64,000 nucleotides of DNA. Source: Bacillota bacterium. Its GTDB lineage: Bacteria; Bacillota; Sulfobacillia; RBS10-35; JAJYVN01. The DNA is taken from NCBI GenBank assembly GCA_021803205.1, contig JAJZMB010000124.1:1-64000 (forward strand), written 5' to 3'. The notes beneath the pieces are model-generated. The model was not told where the DNA came from. It made no database searches and saw nothing but the letters and a program-made list of their open reading frames with translations. This document shows positions 28,660 through 38,060 of the stretch, in pieces. The translations under genes were made by a program, and so were the position numbers. How positions within the stretch are numbered: the first letter of the stretch is position 1; every line of letters begins with the position of its first letter.

Positions 28660-29808
28660 GTGGGCATAGATATGGATTGCCAGGCCGTCACCGTGGCTCC
28701 GGGTAAAGCGGGCAGCGTGGAGATCCGCAGGGTACCGGTGGAGCGGCCACAGCGCGGGCAGGTGCTCGCGCGCACCATTGCCGTCGGTATCTGCGGAACC
28801 GACGCGGAGATCGTCTCCGGCGCCTACGGTGTGGCGCCTCCGGGATCGGAACGACTGGTCCTCGGACACGAATCCCTCCTGGCCGTCGAGGAGGTGGGGC
28901 CGGATGCCGGGGACTTGCAGGCGGAACAACTCGTGGTGGGTATTGTGCGGCGGCCCTGTCCGGAACGATGCCTGCCATGTTCCCAGGGACGATGGGACCT
29001 GTGTACCAGCGGGCATTATCGCGAGCGCGGCATCGTCGGCTTGGACGGGTTCCTGCGCGAGTATCTTGTCGAGGATGCCGCCTTTCTGGTGGCCGTACCA
29101 CGGGCGTTGGAGCCCGTGGCGGTACTGCTGGAGCCCCTGAGCATTGTGACCAAGGCGGTGGCGACGGGCCTGCGGGTGCGGGATGCGGCCGCCGCCCCGT
29201 CTGGTCGCGCCCTGGTGACGGGTGCCGGTCCCATTGGATTGCTTGCGGCCCTGCTGCTACGCTCCCGGGATATTGAGGTCTGGGTGGTCGACCGTCAACC
29301 CGCCGATTCCGTCAAGGCACATGTGGTGGCCGCGATGGGGGGCCACTATGTGGACACGCGCCACACCTCCCTGACCGTTGCGGCTAGGGATGTCCGTTTC
29401 GATCTGGCCGTGGAGGCCACGGGCTTCACACCGCTGATCTTCGAGGCCGTCGCGCTGCTGGCGCACGACGGTGCGCTGGTGTTGACCGGGGTCACCAGCG
29501 GCCACCGGATCATCGACGTCGACGCGAACGTGCTCAATCGCGGCATGGTGCTGGAGAACCAGGCCGTCGTCGGTTCCGTCAACGCGGCGCGCATTCACTA
29601 CGAGGCGGCGGTCGATTCGCTGCGAGAGTGGTCGCAGCGGTGGCCGGGCCTGGCCGAGCGCCTGATCACCTCGCGTTATCCCCTGGACCGCTTCTCCGAG
29701 GCTCTTTCGAAGAAACCGGATGACATCAAGGTTGTGGTGGACGTGGGCTCTGCGCCGGCTGTAACTATGGAGCCGACATCGAACAAGGTAGGCCTGCTTA
29801 CCAAGTAG
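28660..29808 (+). CDS. glucose 1-dehydrogenase-like MDR oxidoreductase
   Basis: A 382-residue zinc-containing medium-chain dehydrogenase of the archaeal-type glucose dehydrogenase subfamily, which oxidises aldoses to lactones with NAD(P). Catalytic-zinc motifs are CGTD (about 44) and GHES (about 69); the structural-zinc cysteines are in CPERCLPCSQGRWDLC (about 101-116). LLEPLSIVTKAV and the nucleotide-binding GAGPIGLLAALLL (about 188-200) follow. The C-terminal region VLTGVTSGHRIIDVDANVLNRGMVLENQAVVGSVNA is highly typical of the subfamily. GTG 28660 follows GAGGGGG at 8 nt. It could start a non-phosphorylated sugar oxidation route; substrate not proven. Confidence 0.88.
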   Translation: MGIDMDCQAVTVAPGKAGSVEIRRVPVERPQRGQVLARTIAVGICGTDAEIVSGAYGVAPPGSERLVLGHESLLAVEEVGPDAGDLQAEQLVVGIVRRPCPERCLPCSQGRWDLCTSGHYRERGIVGLDGFLREYLVEDAAFLVAVPRALEPVAVLLEPLSIVTKAVATGLRVRDAAAAPSGRALVTGAGPIGLLAALLLRSRDIEVWVVDRQPADSVKAHVVAAMGGHYVDTRHTSLTVAARDVRFDLAVEATGFTPLIFEAVALLAHDGALVLTGVTSGHRIIDVDANVLNRGMVLENQAVVGSVNAARIHYEAAVDSLREWSQRWPGLAERLITSRYPLDRFSEALSKKPDDIKVVVDVGSAPAVTMEPTSNKVGLLTK

Positions 29809-29972
29809 GCACCCGCTCCGCATGATTTGCTGGGGTTGTATCGCCGAGATCCGAGGTCACATCCCGCGAGACCAACAGGCACAACCCCGTGACGGGCGGT
29901 TGCACACTCGCGACGCGTGGCGCCACGACTCCCGCGCGCCACGCCCGAGGAAAGGTTGTTGCAGGGCGGCGC

Positions 29973-31088
29973 CTATGGCACGACGACCTGATCGCCTGCC
30001 TGAAGGCCGCCGGTGATCTGAATGGACGTGTCCCCCTGCAGGCCGAGCGTCACCAGACGCTGGACGATCTGCCCCTGCACGTCCAGGTTGACCGAATTCA
30101 GTCCCTCAAAGCTCGTGATGATGCCGCCGCTGTTGGGTAGGTAGAGCACGTTGTTCGCCTGCGCCACTGTGATGATGGCCGTGAACGCACCGCCAATGTC
30201 GTTGGGAGTCAGCACGTACCCCGCGGGCCGGTTCAGTGTCACCTGTGGCTGCGTCAGGCCGCCGAAGCCGTGGTTGGCCTTGGCGATCGCCACATCCGCG
30301 GGCGTCGGCACCTGTACCGAGTTGACCGTGGTGGTGTATTTCGTTTGTGGGTGGGCGGCGAGACTGAATTCCACCGGCTGTCCGGTGGATATCTCCGGAA
30401 CCACCGTCGGATTCAGCTTGGCCACGAAACGCACGGCACTGGTGTCCTGGATCTGTGCTAGTGTTTGATAGGCCCCGACGTATTGCCCCAGATGAACGTT
30501 CACGTTGGTAATTTCACCCGAGAACGGTGCCGTGATCTGATATCTGGCGAGTTGGAGTTGCAATTGCATCAGGTGCAGTTGGTCCTGGTTCAGCTGAATT
30601 CTGGCCTGCTGCAGCGCGAAGTTGAAGTTGGCGGCGTTCTGCGCCGACGTCGGCGGCTGCAGTTGCAGACTGCTCTCCAGATCGTTGATGTGGAGTTGAT
30701 CGCGCTCAATCGTCAGGTTCTGCTGGTTGATCTCAAAGGGCAGGTTGCCCGCATCGAGCGTCGCGAGCACCTGGCCCTTCTTCACCAACGCGTCGTTGGT
30801 CATGTTCAGTGTGGCGATCTGCCCGCCGCCGCCCAACGTGAAGTACAGCAGGGCGCTCTGCCGCGGTTCCACCAAGCCGGCCACCTGTACGCTCGCCGTC
30901 ACGGTCCCAGTCTGGACGGGTATGGTGGAGATCTGCTGCGTGGCGGGTGCGGGTAGACCGGGCAGCGGGTGGACGGCGACCCCGGTCTGGGGGAGAAGAC
31001 CGCAACCCGCTGTAGCGATGCCTGCGACCGCCAAGACGGCCAGTGCGGAACGCCACGTGCCCGATGGCTTCCTCTGAGATGCCCGCAC
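29973..31088 (-). CDS. membrane-fusion/HlyD-type efflux adaptor lipoprotein
   Basis: A 371-residue periplasmic-adaptor-like protein. The signal peptide ends in a lipobox ATAGC (Cys29). Next come the lipoyl/barrel-sandwich hybrid halves (VTASVQVAGLVEPRQSALLYF, then APFSGEITNVNVHLGQYV) split by a coiled coil of about 80 residues rich in Gln/Leu (INQQNLTIERDQLHINDLESSLQLQ). A beta-barrel and membrane-proximal domain follow, ending GGLQAGDQVVV. In Gram-positives such adaptors work with MacB-type ABC exporters, but no exporter is adjacent, so it is an orphan. GTG 31088 follows GGAGGG; ATG 31190 is an alternative upstream start. Confidence 0.85.
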   Translation of the reverse strand: MRASQRKPSGTWRSALAVLAVAGIATAGCGLLPQTGVAVHPLPGLPAPATQQISTIPVQTGTVTASVQVAGLVEPRQSALLYFTLGGGGQIATLNMTNDALVKKGQVLATLDAGNLPFEINQQNLTIERDQLHINDLESSLQLQPPTSAQNAANFNFALQQARIQLNQDQLHLMQLQLQLARYQITAPFSGEITNVNVHLGQYVGAYQTLAQIQDTSAVRFVAKLNPTVVPEISTGQPVEFSLAAHPQTKYTTTVNSVQVPTPADVAIAKANHGFGGLTQPQVTLNRPAGYVLTPNDIGGAFTAIITVAQANNVLYLPNSGGIITSFEGLNSVNLDVQGQIVQRLVTLGLQGDTSIQITGGLQAGDQVVVP

Positions 31089-31355
31089 GCTTGACCCTCC
31101 ATCCAAGGCCGTGCCGCCCAAGGATAGGCGCACACCGAACAGGGGCGACGCCACAAACAATCCCCTTGACAAATTCACTATATTGCTCATCGAGTGGCAT
31201 TTCCCTGCCGGGGTGTGCCGATTCCTCCGGGCGTGCGGTTCCCGCGTGCCGCCGGATCCGTCCGCATATACATGGCCACAGTCTGAGGACGCGCCACACC
31301 GCCGCTCCCCCGCGGCGCCCCATCCGTCCCCGCGATGGAGGAGGAGGCACGGAAC
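31089..31355. promoter_or_regulatory. divergent region between adaptor and spoVR
   Basis: 267 bp holding an AT-rich block at 31163-31190 that stands out from its GC-rich surroundings. On the plus strand it contains TTGACA (about 31165-31170) but no good -10 at 16-18 bp. On the minus strand TATAGT occurs without a good -35. A promoter is likely here but strand and exact elements are unclear. Confidence 0.35.
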
Positions 31356-32774
31356 ATGCGCCCTGAGGAGCTCCCCGCGCTGCGCCAAGCCATCGACGAC
31401 CTGTGGTCACTTGCCCGCGGCCAGGGACTCGACCCGCTGCCGACGCACTTCGAGATCGTGCCGGCACCCATCCTGTACGAGATCGCCGCCTACGGCCTTC
31501 CCGGCCGCTTTGCGCACTGGTCGCACGGCAAGGCATACCAGACCATGAAGGCCCAGTACGACCTCGGCCTGACGAAGTACTTCGAACTGGTCATCAACGG
31601 CGATCCGGCCCAGGCCTTTCTTCTCGAAACGAACGACCTCCTCACGGATAAATTCGTGGTGGCCCACGTCCTCGGGCATGCGGATTTCTTCGGGCACAAT
31701 GCGCACTTCCTGACCACCGACCGCGACATGCCCGCACGGGTCGCCCTGCACGCCGGCCGCTTGCGCGCCTACGAGTTCGAGCATGGTCGCGAGGAGGTGG
31801 AGGCCTTCCTGGAGGCCCTGCTGGCCATCGAGGAACATGTGGATCCCTGGGCCGGGCTCGCCGAGCCGGGTGCGGCGCGACCGGACGCCGGCCTGATCCG
31901 CGGCATCCCGCGGAAGAGCCGTGGATCTGTGGTGCAGCGCACGGGCGTGCCAGGCGACGCGGTGCCGGATGTCCCCGGTTTTCTGGATTGCGCATCGCTC
32001 TTTCCGCGATCCACGACTGCGCCCGTGCCGAAGCCGGCGGCGGAGGAGCAGGAAGGCAGCGACCTCCTCCTCTTCCTTCTGCGGCACGCGCCGCAACTGG
32101 AGGACTGGCAGCGCGACACGATCGCCCTCGTGCGCGAGGAGGCCTTGTATTTCCGGCCGCAACTCCGTACCAAGATCATGAACGAGGGATGGGCGACCTT
32201 CTGGCATACGCGCCTTCTGCGCGAGCTCGCCCTGACGGATGCGGAGTACACCGACTTCGCGCGCCTGGGCGCGCAGGTGCGGACGCCGCATCCCGGCGGG
32301 GTGAACCCGTACCTGCTGGGCGTGGCGATCTACGAGGACACGGTCGAACGGCTCGGGGAAGCCGCGGGTCTCCGGCAGTGCTTCCTGATGCGCGAGGTCG
32401 AAGACGACGTCGGTTTTCTCCGCAACCACCTGACACGTGAGGTGGTGGAGCGCCTTGACATGTTCGTCTACGGCGAGCAGCCGGAGGGCGGCCAGACCCT
32501 CTGGAAGATCATCGCCAAGGACTTCGAAAAGGTGCGCGAGGCCCTCGTCCGGAGTCGTGAGCACGGCGGGCGTCCGGTGATCGAGGCCGTCGACGGTGAC
32601 GGGGGCGGTGCCCGCGAATTGGTATTGGCACACCGCCACGACGGCCGCGATCTCGATCTGGTGGCGGCGCACAAGACGCTGGAGCGGGTTGCGCGCATCT
32701 GGGGCCGCCGCTGCCGCCTGCAGACCAGCGTCGCCGGGAAGGCAAAGGAATTGGTCGCGGAGGCAGGACGGTGA
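31356..32774 (+). CDS. spoVR: SpoVR family protein
   Basis: A 472-residue SpoVR protein. In Bacillus subtilis it is needed for proper spore cortex formation, and the family co-occurs with YhbH and PrkA; its biochemistry is unknown. Conserved blocks are FEIVPAPILYEIAAYGLPGRFAHWSHGKAYQ (about 31-60), LVINGDPAQAFLLETND, VLGHADFFGHNAHF (histidines about 107-115) and KIMNEGWATFWHTRLL (about 275). A Pro/Gly/Ala-rich, poorly conserved insert covers about 170-230. ATG 31356 follows the GGAGGAGG ribosome site; an upstream ATG at 31335 would place that site inside the gene. Confidence 0.95.
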   Translation: MRPEELPALRQAIDDLWSLARGQGLDPLPTHFEIVPAPILYEIAAYGLPGRFAHWSHGKAYQTMKAQYDLGLTKYFELVINGDPAQAFLLETNDLLTDKFVVAHVLGHADFFGHNAHFLTTDRDMPARVALHAGRLRAYEFEHGREEVEAFLEALLAIEEHVDPWAGLAEPGAARPDAGLIRGIPRKSRGSVVQRTGVPGDAVPDVPGFLDCASLFPRSTTAPVPKPAAEEQEGSDLLLFLLRHAPQLEDWQRDTIALVREEALYFRPQLRTKIMNEGWATFWHTRLLRELALTDAEYTDFARLGAQVRTPHPGGVNPYLLGVAIYEDTVERLGEAAGLRQCFLMREVEDDVGFLRNHLTREVVERLDMFVYGEQPEGGQTLWKIIAKDFEKVREALVRSREHGGRPVIEAVDGDGGGARELVLAHRHDGRDLDLVAAHKTLERVARIWGRRCRLQTSVAGKAKELVAEAGR

Positions 32775-32827
32775 ACGGTTCCCCGCCTCCCGTGCCCCGC
32801 TCGGCCGGGCCGTGGTCCGCGCCGTAC

Positions 32828-33808
32828 CTACCGGCCGACCGCCTCCGCCACGCGCACGGGCCGGTGCGTCGCCGCGGATTCGTTGGCCGCCAGCGACACG
32901 GCCAGGGTAGCCAGCGCGTCGTCGTAGCCCGAGAGGATCCCTTCCGGACCGCCGGCCCGCACCGAGCGCACGAAGGCCTTGTACATGTCCTCCGCGCCGG
33001 CGACCTCCGGCAGTTCCGCCTTCCCCGCGGGGAGCACGCGCGCCCCGGCGCCGTCCAGGCGCAGCAGGCACCCGTCCAGGCTGACGTTCACGATGTTGGC
33101 GTGGGACCAGTCCCCGGTGTCGTGCGTCCAACTGCTGGTCAGGCTGCCCAGGGCGCCGTCGGTGAAGCGCAGGCTCACCGTGTAGGCGTCGGGCGAGGTG
33201 ATCGCGCTCAGGATGCGGCTCGCCTGCTGGCTGTAAACCTCCTCGACCTCGCCGACCAGGTGGCGCATCAGGTCGATGGTGTGCGTCGCCTGCTCGACCA
33301 ACTGGCCGCCAGACTTCTCCCAGTCGTTCTGCCATGCGCCGCCGCGGGCTGTGGTGCACCAGTAGTGCCCCTCGACGACGGCGACGCGACGGCCCACCAT
33401 GAAGGCCTTGGCCTGCCGCACCGCAGGCGTGTAGCGGAGTTGATAGCCGATGGCGGCCCAGAGGCCGGCCTGCCGGAGCGCCCCCGCCACGCGCCGCGCG
33501 GTCTCAAGGTCTCGCGCCACCGGCTTCTCCAGGAGGAAGGGCAGCCCGCGGGCGATCACGTCGAGTTCCACCTGGCCGTGGGCGAAGACCGGCACGGAGA
33601 TCACGACGGCATCCAGGTCGTCGCGTCCCAGGAGCGTGCGGTGATCGGTGTAGTGCGGGACGCCGAGCCGTTCCCCGGCACGCCGGGCGGCGGCCTCCAC
33701 CACGTCGCAGGCACCAACGATCTCGGTGTCTTCCCGCTGCCCCAGCGCGCGCATGTGCGACCCGGCCCGCCCGCCGCAGCCGATGAATCCAATGCGTACT
33801 TTGGACAT
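32828..33808 (-). CDS. Gfo/Idh/MocA family oxidoreductase
   Basis: A 326-residue NAD(P)-dependent dehydrogenase. VRIGFIGCGGRAGSHMRAL is the Rossmann dinucleotide site, LEKPVAR (about 93) carries the catalytic lysine, and GGQLVEQATHTIDLMRHLVGEV (about 165-187) has the second catalytic His. It belongs to the compact branch often found with carbohydrate-degradation genes. GGAGGG precedes ATG 33808. It is convergent with spoVR and downstream of dnaE2 with about 200 bp between, including a hairpin, so it is probably transcribed separately. Substrate unknown. Confidence 0.88.
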   Translation of the reverse strand: MSKVRIGFIGCGGRAGSHMRALGQREDTEIVGACDVVEAAARRAGERLGVPHYTDHRTLLGRDDLDAVVISVPVFAHGQVELDVIARGLPFLLEKPVARDLETARRVAGALRQAGLWAAIGYQLRYTPAVRQAKAFMVGRRVAVVEGHYWCTTARGGAWQNDWEKSGGQLVEQATHTIDLMRHLVGEVEEVYSQQASRILSAITSPDAYTVSLRFTDGALGSLTSSWTHDTGDWSHANIVNVSLDGCLLRLDGAGARVLPAGKAELPEVAGAEDMYKAFVRSVRAGGPEGILSGYDDALATLAVSLAANESAATHRPVRVAEAVGR

Positions 33809-33973
33809 GTAGCGGTGCCCTCCCTGTACTCCGGCGGCTTTCGCCGGTCGGAGGCCTCATGCGCGGGGGGGCGGGGGTAGTCCTGCCGGTCGTGCTCTCC
33901 AATCGCGATCGGGCGGCCGATCCGGTGTCCTGAGCACGTGCCCAAGAACCGCTGCGGTGCAGGAGGCGAGAGA

Positions 33974-34016
33974 ATGACTGCGGAGCAGTCCCGGAGCGGG
34001 GCTGCTCCGCAGTCAT
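33974..34016. terminator. perfect 15-bp inverted repeat at the end of dnaE2
   Basis: ATGACTGCGGAGCAG (33974-33988) and its exact complement (34002-34016) are separated by 13 nt; the right arm includes the dnaE2 stop codon. It should fold into a strong hairpin at the mRNA 3' end. No T-tract follows on the minus strand, so it is either a terminator of a weak-U type or an mRNA-stabilising hairpin. Confidence 0.65.
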
Positions 34017-37000
34017 CGCCCCAGCCCCCGGACACTGTCCGCCACCAGGCACATGCCCGCACCGCGTCGGCGCACGCGACCGTCCACCCCGAGCACCGGC
34101 GCGGCCGGGAACAGCGCCGTGCCATCGCGGCGGTAGACCTCCTCCGGCACCATCACCGCCACCAGGCCGTCTTCATCCTCCAGCGCGAGGAACACAAGGC
34201 GCCGACCCGAGCGCGTCGGCGGCCGGTGCGGGCGCACGGGGAGGCCCGCCGTGGACAGGGCCAGGCCGTCGGGTGCGGAGCGCACCTGGGCGGAGCGCAA
34301 GTAGCCGCGCGTCTCCAGATCCGCCCGCAAAAGTCCCATGACGTGCCCGCGCGGTGAGAAGCCGAGCAGGTGCTGCTCCGCGAGCCACTTCTCGCGCCCC
34401 GTCAGGTCCGCGAGTTCCGGGAGCGGGGTTTGAAGCGGCAGCCCTCCAGCGCGTGCCGCCGCGCACACCCCGGACAGCGACCAGAGCAGCGCCCGGCGGT
34501 TGTCCGTCCCCAGCCCGTCGCAGGCCCCCGCCAGGATGAGCGCTTCCAGCATGTCCCGCGGGAGTCTCGGCACGCGCCGGCAGAGGTCGTGCAGGCTCCG
34601 ATACGGCCCGTCTCGCTCTCGCTCGGCGACAACGGCGTCGGCGTCTGTCACCCCCACCCCCCGCACGGCCCAGAGGGGGGCACGCAGGGCCTCCGCTCCC
34701 TTTCCGTGCCCGGTCGCGGGGTCGGGGGTCCGCACGGCGTCCTCCCCTGTGCCGCCGCGGGGCGGCGGGCCCCACTGCCGCCCGCTGCCGTTGACATCCG
34801 GCCCGAGGACCAGCACGGCCCGCCGCCGCAACTCGTTTACCAGGGTGCCCACCGGGTAGAAGCCCATGGGCTGGTTGTTGAGCAGGCCCGCGAAGTATGC
34901 CGCCGGACGGTGTTCGGCCAGATAGGCCGTGCGGTAGGCCGTCATCCCGAAAGCCACCGCGTGTGCCTCGGGAAAGCCGTAACTGGCGTAGCCCTGCAGG
35001 CAGCGCAAGATGCCGTCGGCGACAGCCGGATCGATCCCCCGCGCCACGGCCCGTTCGCAGAAGCGGCGACCGATGCCCTCCATCTCGCGGGGCGAGCGCG
35101 CGCCCGACATGACCCGTCGCAACTGGTCGGACTCGCCGGGCGTGAAGCCGGCGATCTCGGTGGCGATGGCGATGACCTGCTCCTGATAGACGACGACCCC
35201 ATAGGTGCGCCGGAGGATGTCCTCCAGATCCGGGTGGGGATAGGTCACGGCTTCCCGGCCGCGCCGGCGTGCCACGAACGGGTCGACCATGTTCCCCTGG
35301 ATCGGTCCCGGCCGGATGAGGGCGACCGAGGCGATCACATCCTCCATGCGCTCAGCGCCCAGCCGCACCTGCAGGGCCATCTGCGCCGCGGACTCGAGCT
35401 GGAAGACGCCGGTCGTCTCTCCGCGCCGCAGCCGCGCGAATGTCGCCGGATCGTCCCCGGGGATCGAGGCGTAATCGACCGGTCGGCCCGAGTCCGCGGC
35501 GATGCGGATCGCGTCGTCGACTGCCCCGAGGGTGCGCAGCGACAGCAGGTCGAGCTTGAGGAGGCCGAGCGCCTCCAGGTCGCGCTTGTCGAACTGCGCG
35601 ACCACCCTCCCCTTGGCCGACCGCTGCACCGGCATCAGGTCGGTGACTGGCCCCGGCGTGATGCAGAGGCCGCCGAGGTGCGTGGCGAGGTGGCGCGGGA
35701 GCCCGGCGACCGCGGCTGCGGCTTCCGCCAGTGCGTGCAGGCGCCGGCGCGCGATCGGCAGTTCCCGCAGCTCCGGTACGGACTCCAGGGCCGCCCGCAG
35801 TTCGTCCGCCGCGATGTAGTAAGGGACGCGCCTGGCGACGCGGTCGAGTTCCTCGGGGGGGAACCCCAGCGCCTTCCCAAGGCCGCGCACCGCGCTGCGG
35901 GCACTCCAGGTGTTGTGCGCCGCGACTGCCGCCACCCGCTCCTGCCCGTAGCGGCCCACCACATATTCCGCCACTCGGTCCCGGTGGCGCGCGTCGAAGT
36001 CGAGGTCGATGTCCGGCGCCTCGGCGCGCTCCGCGGAGAGGAAGCGCTCGAAGAGGTGACCGCGGCCGGCCGCATCCACATCGGTGATGCCGAGGACATA
36101 GGCCACGGCGCTGTCGGCGGCCGAGCCCCGCCCGGCCACGCGGATCCCCTCGCGGCGCGCCCAGCGCACGACGTCGGCGACACAGAGGAAGTAGTCGGCG
36201 AAGCCCAGGCGGGAGATGATGTCGAGTTCATAATCCAGGCGTCGCCGCACCGCGGCGGCCGGGTGCGGTCCGTGGCGCCAGGCCATGCCCTCCACCACCT
36301 GCCGGCGCAGGAGGGATGCCGGGGACTCTCCTCCGGGGACGAGGAAGCGGGGATGGCGGTTCCGGCCGAGTTCCAACGAGACCTGGCAGCGTGCCACCAG
36401 TGCCGCCGCCTGGGCCACGGCGGCGGGGTCGCCGACCGCGCCTTCGACCTCCGCCGCCGTCTTGAGGTAGCGCTCGGCGTTGAAGGCCTCCGCCGCGCGC
36501 GCCGGGGGGAGGTCGTCGAGGCGACAGTGCAGGCGAACGCAGGCGAGGAGGTCGGATATCCACGCCTCCCCCTTGGTGGCGTAATGCACGTTGCCGGTCG
36601 CCACCAAGGGCAGGGTGAGGCGGTCGGCGAGTTCCCGCAGCCCGCGGATCAGCCGCCGGTTGCCCGGGAGGCGGTCGGCCGGGAGTTCGAGGTAGAATCG
36701 GCCCTGCCCGAAGATGCCGGCGTAGCGTCCCGCCGCGTCCTCTGCCACCAGCGGGCGGCGTCCCAGGATGTGCCTCCCGATCTCCCCGCACCGGCCGGCG
36801 GAGAGTCCGATGAGGTGTGGCGCCTCCTCTGCCAGGCTCTCCTGTGCCACCAGGGGATGGCCGCGCGGCCGGTCCAGGTGGGCACGGCTGATCAGGCGGC
36901 ACAGGGCGGTGTAGCCGGCGGCGTCCGGGGCGATCAGGAGCAGGTGCGGGGGAGCATCCCCGCCCCAGGCGGGGGCGTCCACCGCGACCTCGGCGCCGAG

Positions 37001-37207
37001 AATCGCTTTCAGGCCGTGACGGGCGCAGGCCTGGAGGAAGGGCACCGCGCCCGAGAGCGTATCGTGGTCGGTGAGGGCCAACGCCTCCATGCCGAGGGCC
37101 GCGGCGCGGGCGCAGAGGGCGTCGGTGGTGGAGGCGGCGTCCAGGTGCGAGAACGGACCGTGTACATGCAGGTGCACGAAGGGCGGCGGAGGTGGGGCGG
37201 GGGGCAT
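34013..37207 (-). CDS. dnaE2: error-prone DNA polymerase, DnaE2/ImuC type
   Basis: A 1064-residue family-C alpha subunit, shorter than the replicative DnaE and of the DnaE2 (ImuC) class that performs damage-induced mutagenic synthesis. PHP domain: FVHLHVHGPFSHLDAAS and LTDHDTLSGAVPF. Polymerase core: GRGSAADSAVAYVLGITDVDA and the catalytic aspartates in PDIDLDFD near residue 400. Also DLLSLRTLGAVDDAI, YQEQVIAIATEIAGFT and YASYGFPEAHAVAFG, where the replicative enzyme has YGFNRSHSAAYG. ATG 37207 follows GGAGGGACC; codons upstream overlap the promoter. It has its own SOS-type promoter (37227-37255) and lies 2.3 kb from imuB on the same strand. Confidence 0.95.
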   Translation of the reverse strand: MPPAPPPPPFVHLHVHGPFSHLDAASTTDALCARAAALGMEALALTDHDTLSGAVPFLQACARHGLKAILGAEVAVDAPAWGGDAPPHLLLIAPDAAGYTALCRLISRAHLDRPRGHPLVAQESLAEEAPHLIGLSAGRCGEIGRHILGRRPLVAEDAAGRYAGIFGQGRFYLELPADRLPGNRRLIRGLRELADRLTLPLVATGNVHYATKGEAWISDLLACVRLHCRLDDLPPARAAEAFNAERYLKTAAEVEGAVGDPAAVAQAAALVARCQVSLELGRNRHPRFLVPGGESPASLLRRQVVEGMAWRHGPHPAAAVRRRLDYELDIISRLGFADYFLCVADVVRWARREGIRVAGRGSAADSAVAYVLGITDVDAAGRGHLFERFLSAERAEAPDIDLDFDARHRDRVAEYVVGRYGQERVAAVAAHNTWSARSAVRGLGKALGFPPEELDRVARRVPYYIAADELRAALESVPELRELPIARRRLHALAEAAAAVAGLPRHLATHLGGLCITPGPVTDLMPVQRSAKGRVVAQFDKRDLEALGLLKLDLLSLRTLGAVDDAIRIAADSGRPVDYASIPGDDPATFARLRRGETTGVFQLESAAQMALQVRLGAERMEDVIASVALIRPGPIQGNMVDPFVARRRGREAVTYPHPDLEDILRRTYGVVVYQEQVIAIATEIAGFTPGESDQLRRVMSGARSPREMEGIGRRFCERAVARGIDPAVADGILRCLQGYASYGFPEAHAVAFGMTAYRTAYLAEHRPAAYFAGLLNNQPMGFYPVGTLVNELRRRAVLVLGPDVNGSGRQWGPPPRGGTGEDAVRTPDPATGHGKGAEALRAPLWAVRGVGVTDADAVVAERERDGPYRSLHDLCRRVPRLPRDMLEALILAGACDGLGTDNRRALLWSLSGVCAAARAGGLPLQTPLPELADLTGREKWLAEQHLLGFSPRGHVMGLLRADLETRGYLRSAQVRSAPDGLALSTAGLPVRPHRPPTRSGRRLVFLALEDEDGLVAVMVPEEVYRRDGTALFPAAPVLGVDGRVRRRGAGMCLVADSVRGLGR

Positions 37208-37226
37208 GATGGTCCCTCCGCTGTGC

Positions 37227-37255
37227 AGTATAGGATCTGATGTTCTCACTTGCAA
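37227..37255 (-). promoter_or_regulatory. dnaE2 promoter with LexA-type box in the spacer
   Basis: Read on the minus strand: -35 TTGCAA (37255-37250), 17-bp spacer, -10 TATACT (37232-37227). The spacer holds GAACATCAGATC (37245-37234), one mismatch from GAAC-N4-GTTC. Position and layout are the same as at imuB, so LexA would block both -35/-10 contacts. The leader to ATG 37207 is only about 13-15 nt and contains the GGAGGG ribosome site. Confidence 0.8.
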
Positions 37256-37586
37256 ACGGGTGTGCGTACGGGGCCGTTCTGCCCCCCCGGGGAGGGTCGG
37301 AGCGGAGCGGCAGGGCGGGTGGAGGCCCGCCGGTATGGTGCACGTGGTGGCAGACGGTTTTGGGCGGCGCGCCCCGGTCCAGTCTGCCGTGTCCGGTGCC
37401 GCGCGCGCCCATTATCCTCCATGGGGACGTGCCGTTGCCGTGCGGCATCTGCCGGCACGAATGAGCGGCTCGGCTGCCGCATGGCGCCACTCGGGCATGG
37501 CCGGCCGCGCGTGCCGGCCGCTCCTGCCCCGGCCGGACCGGCGGCGCCGCGCCCGATACAGCCGCGCGTGCCCAGGTGGCCGCGCG
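37256..37586. other. intergenic upstream of dnaE2, no gene seen
   Basis: About 330 bp between the DinB-family gene and the dnaE2 promoter. Open frames here are shadows; nothing else recognised. Confidence 0.45.
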
Positions 37587-38060
37587 TCACCGCCCGGCGG
37601 CGCGCGCCAGGGCGTCGATCTGCGCCGCGTGGTTCTCGGTGTGCCGTACGGCGCGTTCCAGCCACTCCAGCAGGGTGACGGCACCCGCCGATTCGTGTAC
37701 CGAGGTCTGCGTCCAGGTCTCATCGGGCAACCGGCGCAGCAGGGCGGTCATGGCCGCGCGCAGGGACGTGAAGGCGCCGAGCGCCAGGTCGAGATCCTCC
37801 CGCTCGCCGAGCGCTTCGGTCCAGCGTTTCTCGTCGAAGGCCGGCACGGGCGCGCCCGGTTCGGCCACGGCTCGCTTCATGCGGAATTGCATCGACAGTT
37901 CGGCGTCGCAGAGGTGCAGGGCGATCTCCCGCGCCGACCAGCGGCCCGGGCCCGGGCGGACGGGGCGCGCCGCCTCCGGGACGGCGGCGAGAGCGGCCTT
38001 CAGCCGCTCCGGGCCGCCGGCGTAAGCGGAGATCAGGGACGCGAGGCCGGAAGCGGACAT
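37587..38060 (-). CDS. DinB family protein
   Basis: A 157-residue four-helix-bundle DinB/YfiT-like protein, a family of metal-dependent (bacillithiol or other thiol) transferases and related hydrolases, not the DNA polymerase of the same name. Metal-ligand histidines are in ALHLCDAE (about residue 46) and HTENHAAQID (about 140-147). GRWSAREIALHLCDAE is the usual family opening. ATG 38060 follows GGGAGGT. It lies between the two SOS operons on the same strand, but no LexA-type box was seen in front of it, so damage control is not supported. Confidence 0.8.
   Translation of the reverse strand: MSASGLASLISAYAGGPERLKAALAAVPEAARPVRPGPGRWSAREIALHLCDAELSMQFRMKRAVAEPGAPVPAFDEKRWTEALGEREDLDLALGAFTSLRAAMTALLRRLPDETWTQTSVHESAGAVTLLEWLERAVRHTENHAAQIDALARAAGR

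Noticed and set aside
31165-31186. TTGACA with TATATT as a spoVR promoter
   Set aside because: The two hexamers are only 7 bp apart, far from the required 16-18 bp, and no other -10 is found at the right distance.
34370-37240. 956-codon plus-strand open frame opposite dnaE2
   Set aside because: Shadow of dnaE2 on the other strand; sequence is Arg/Gly/Pro-rich noise, while dnaE2 carries all family motifs, a ribosome site and a promoter.
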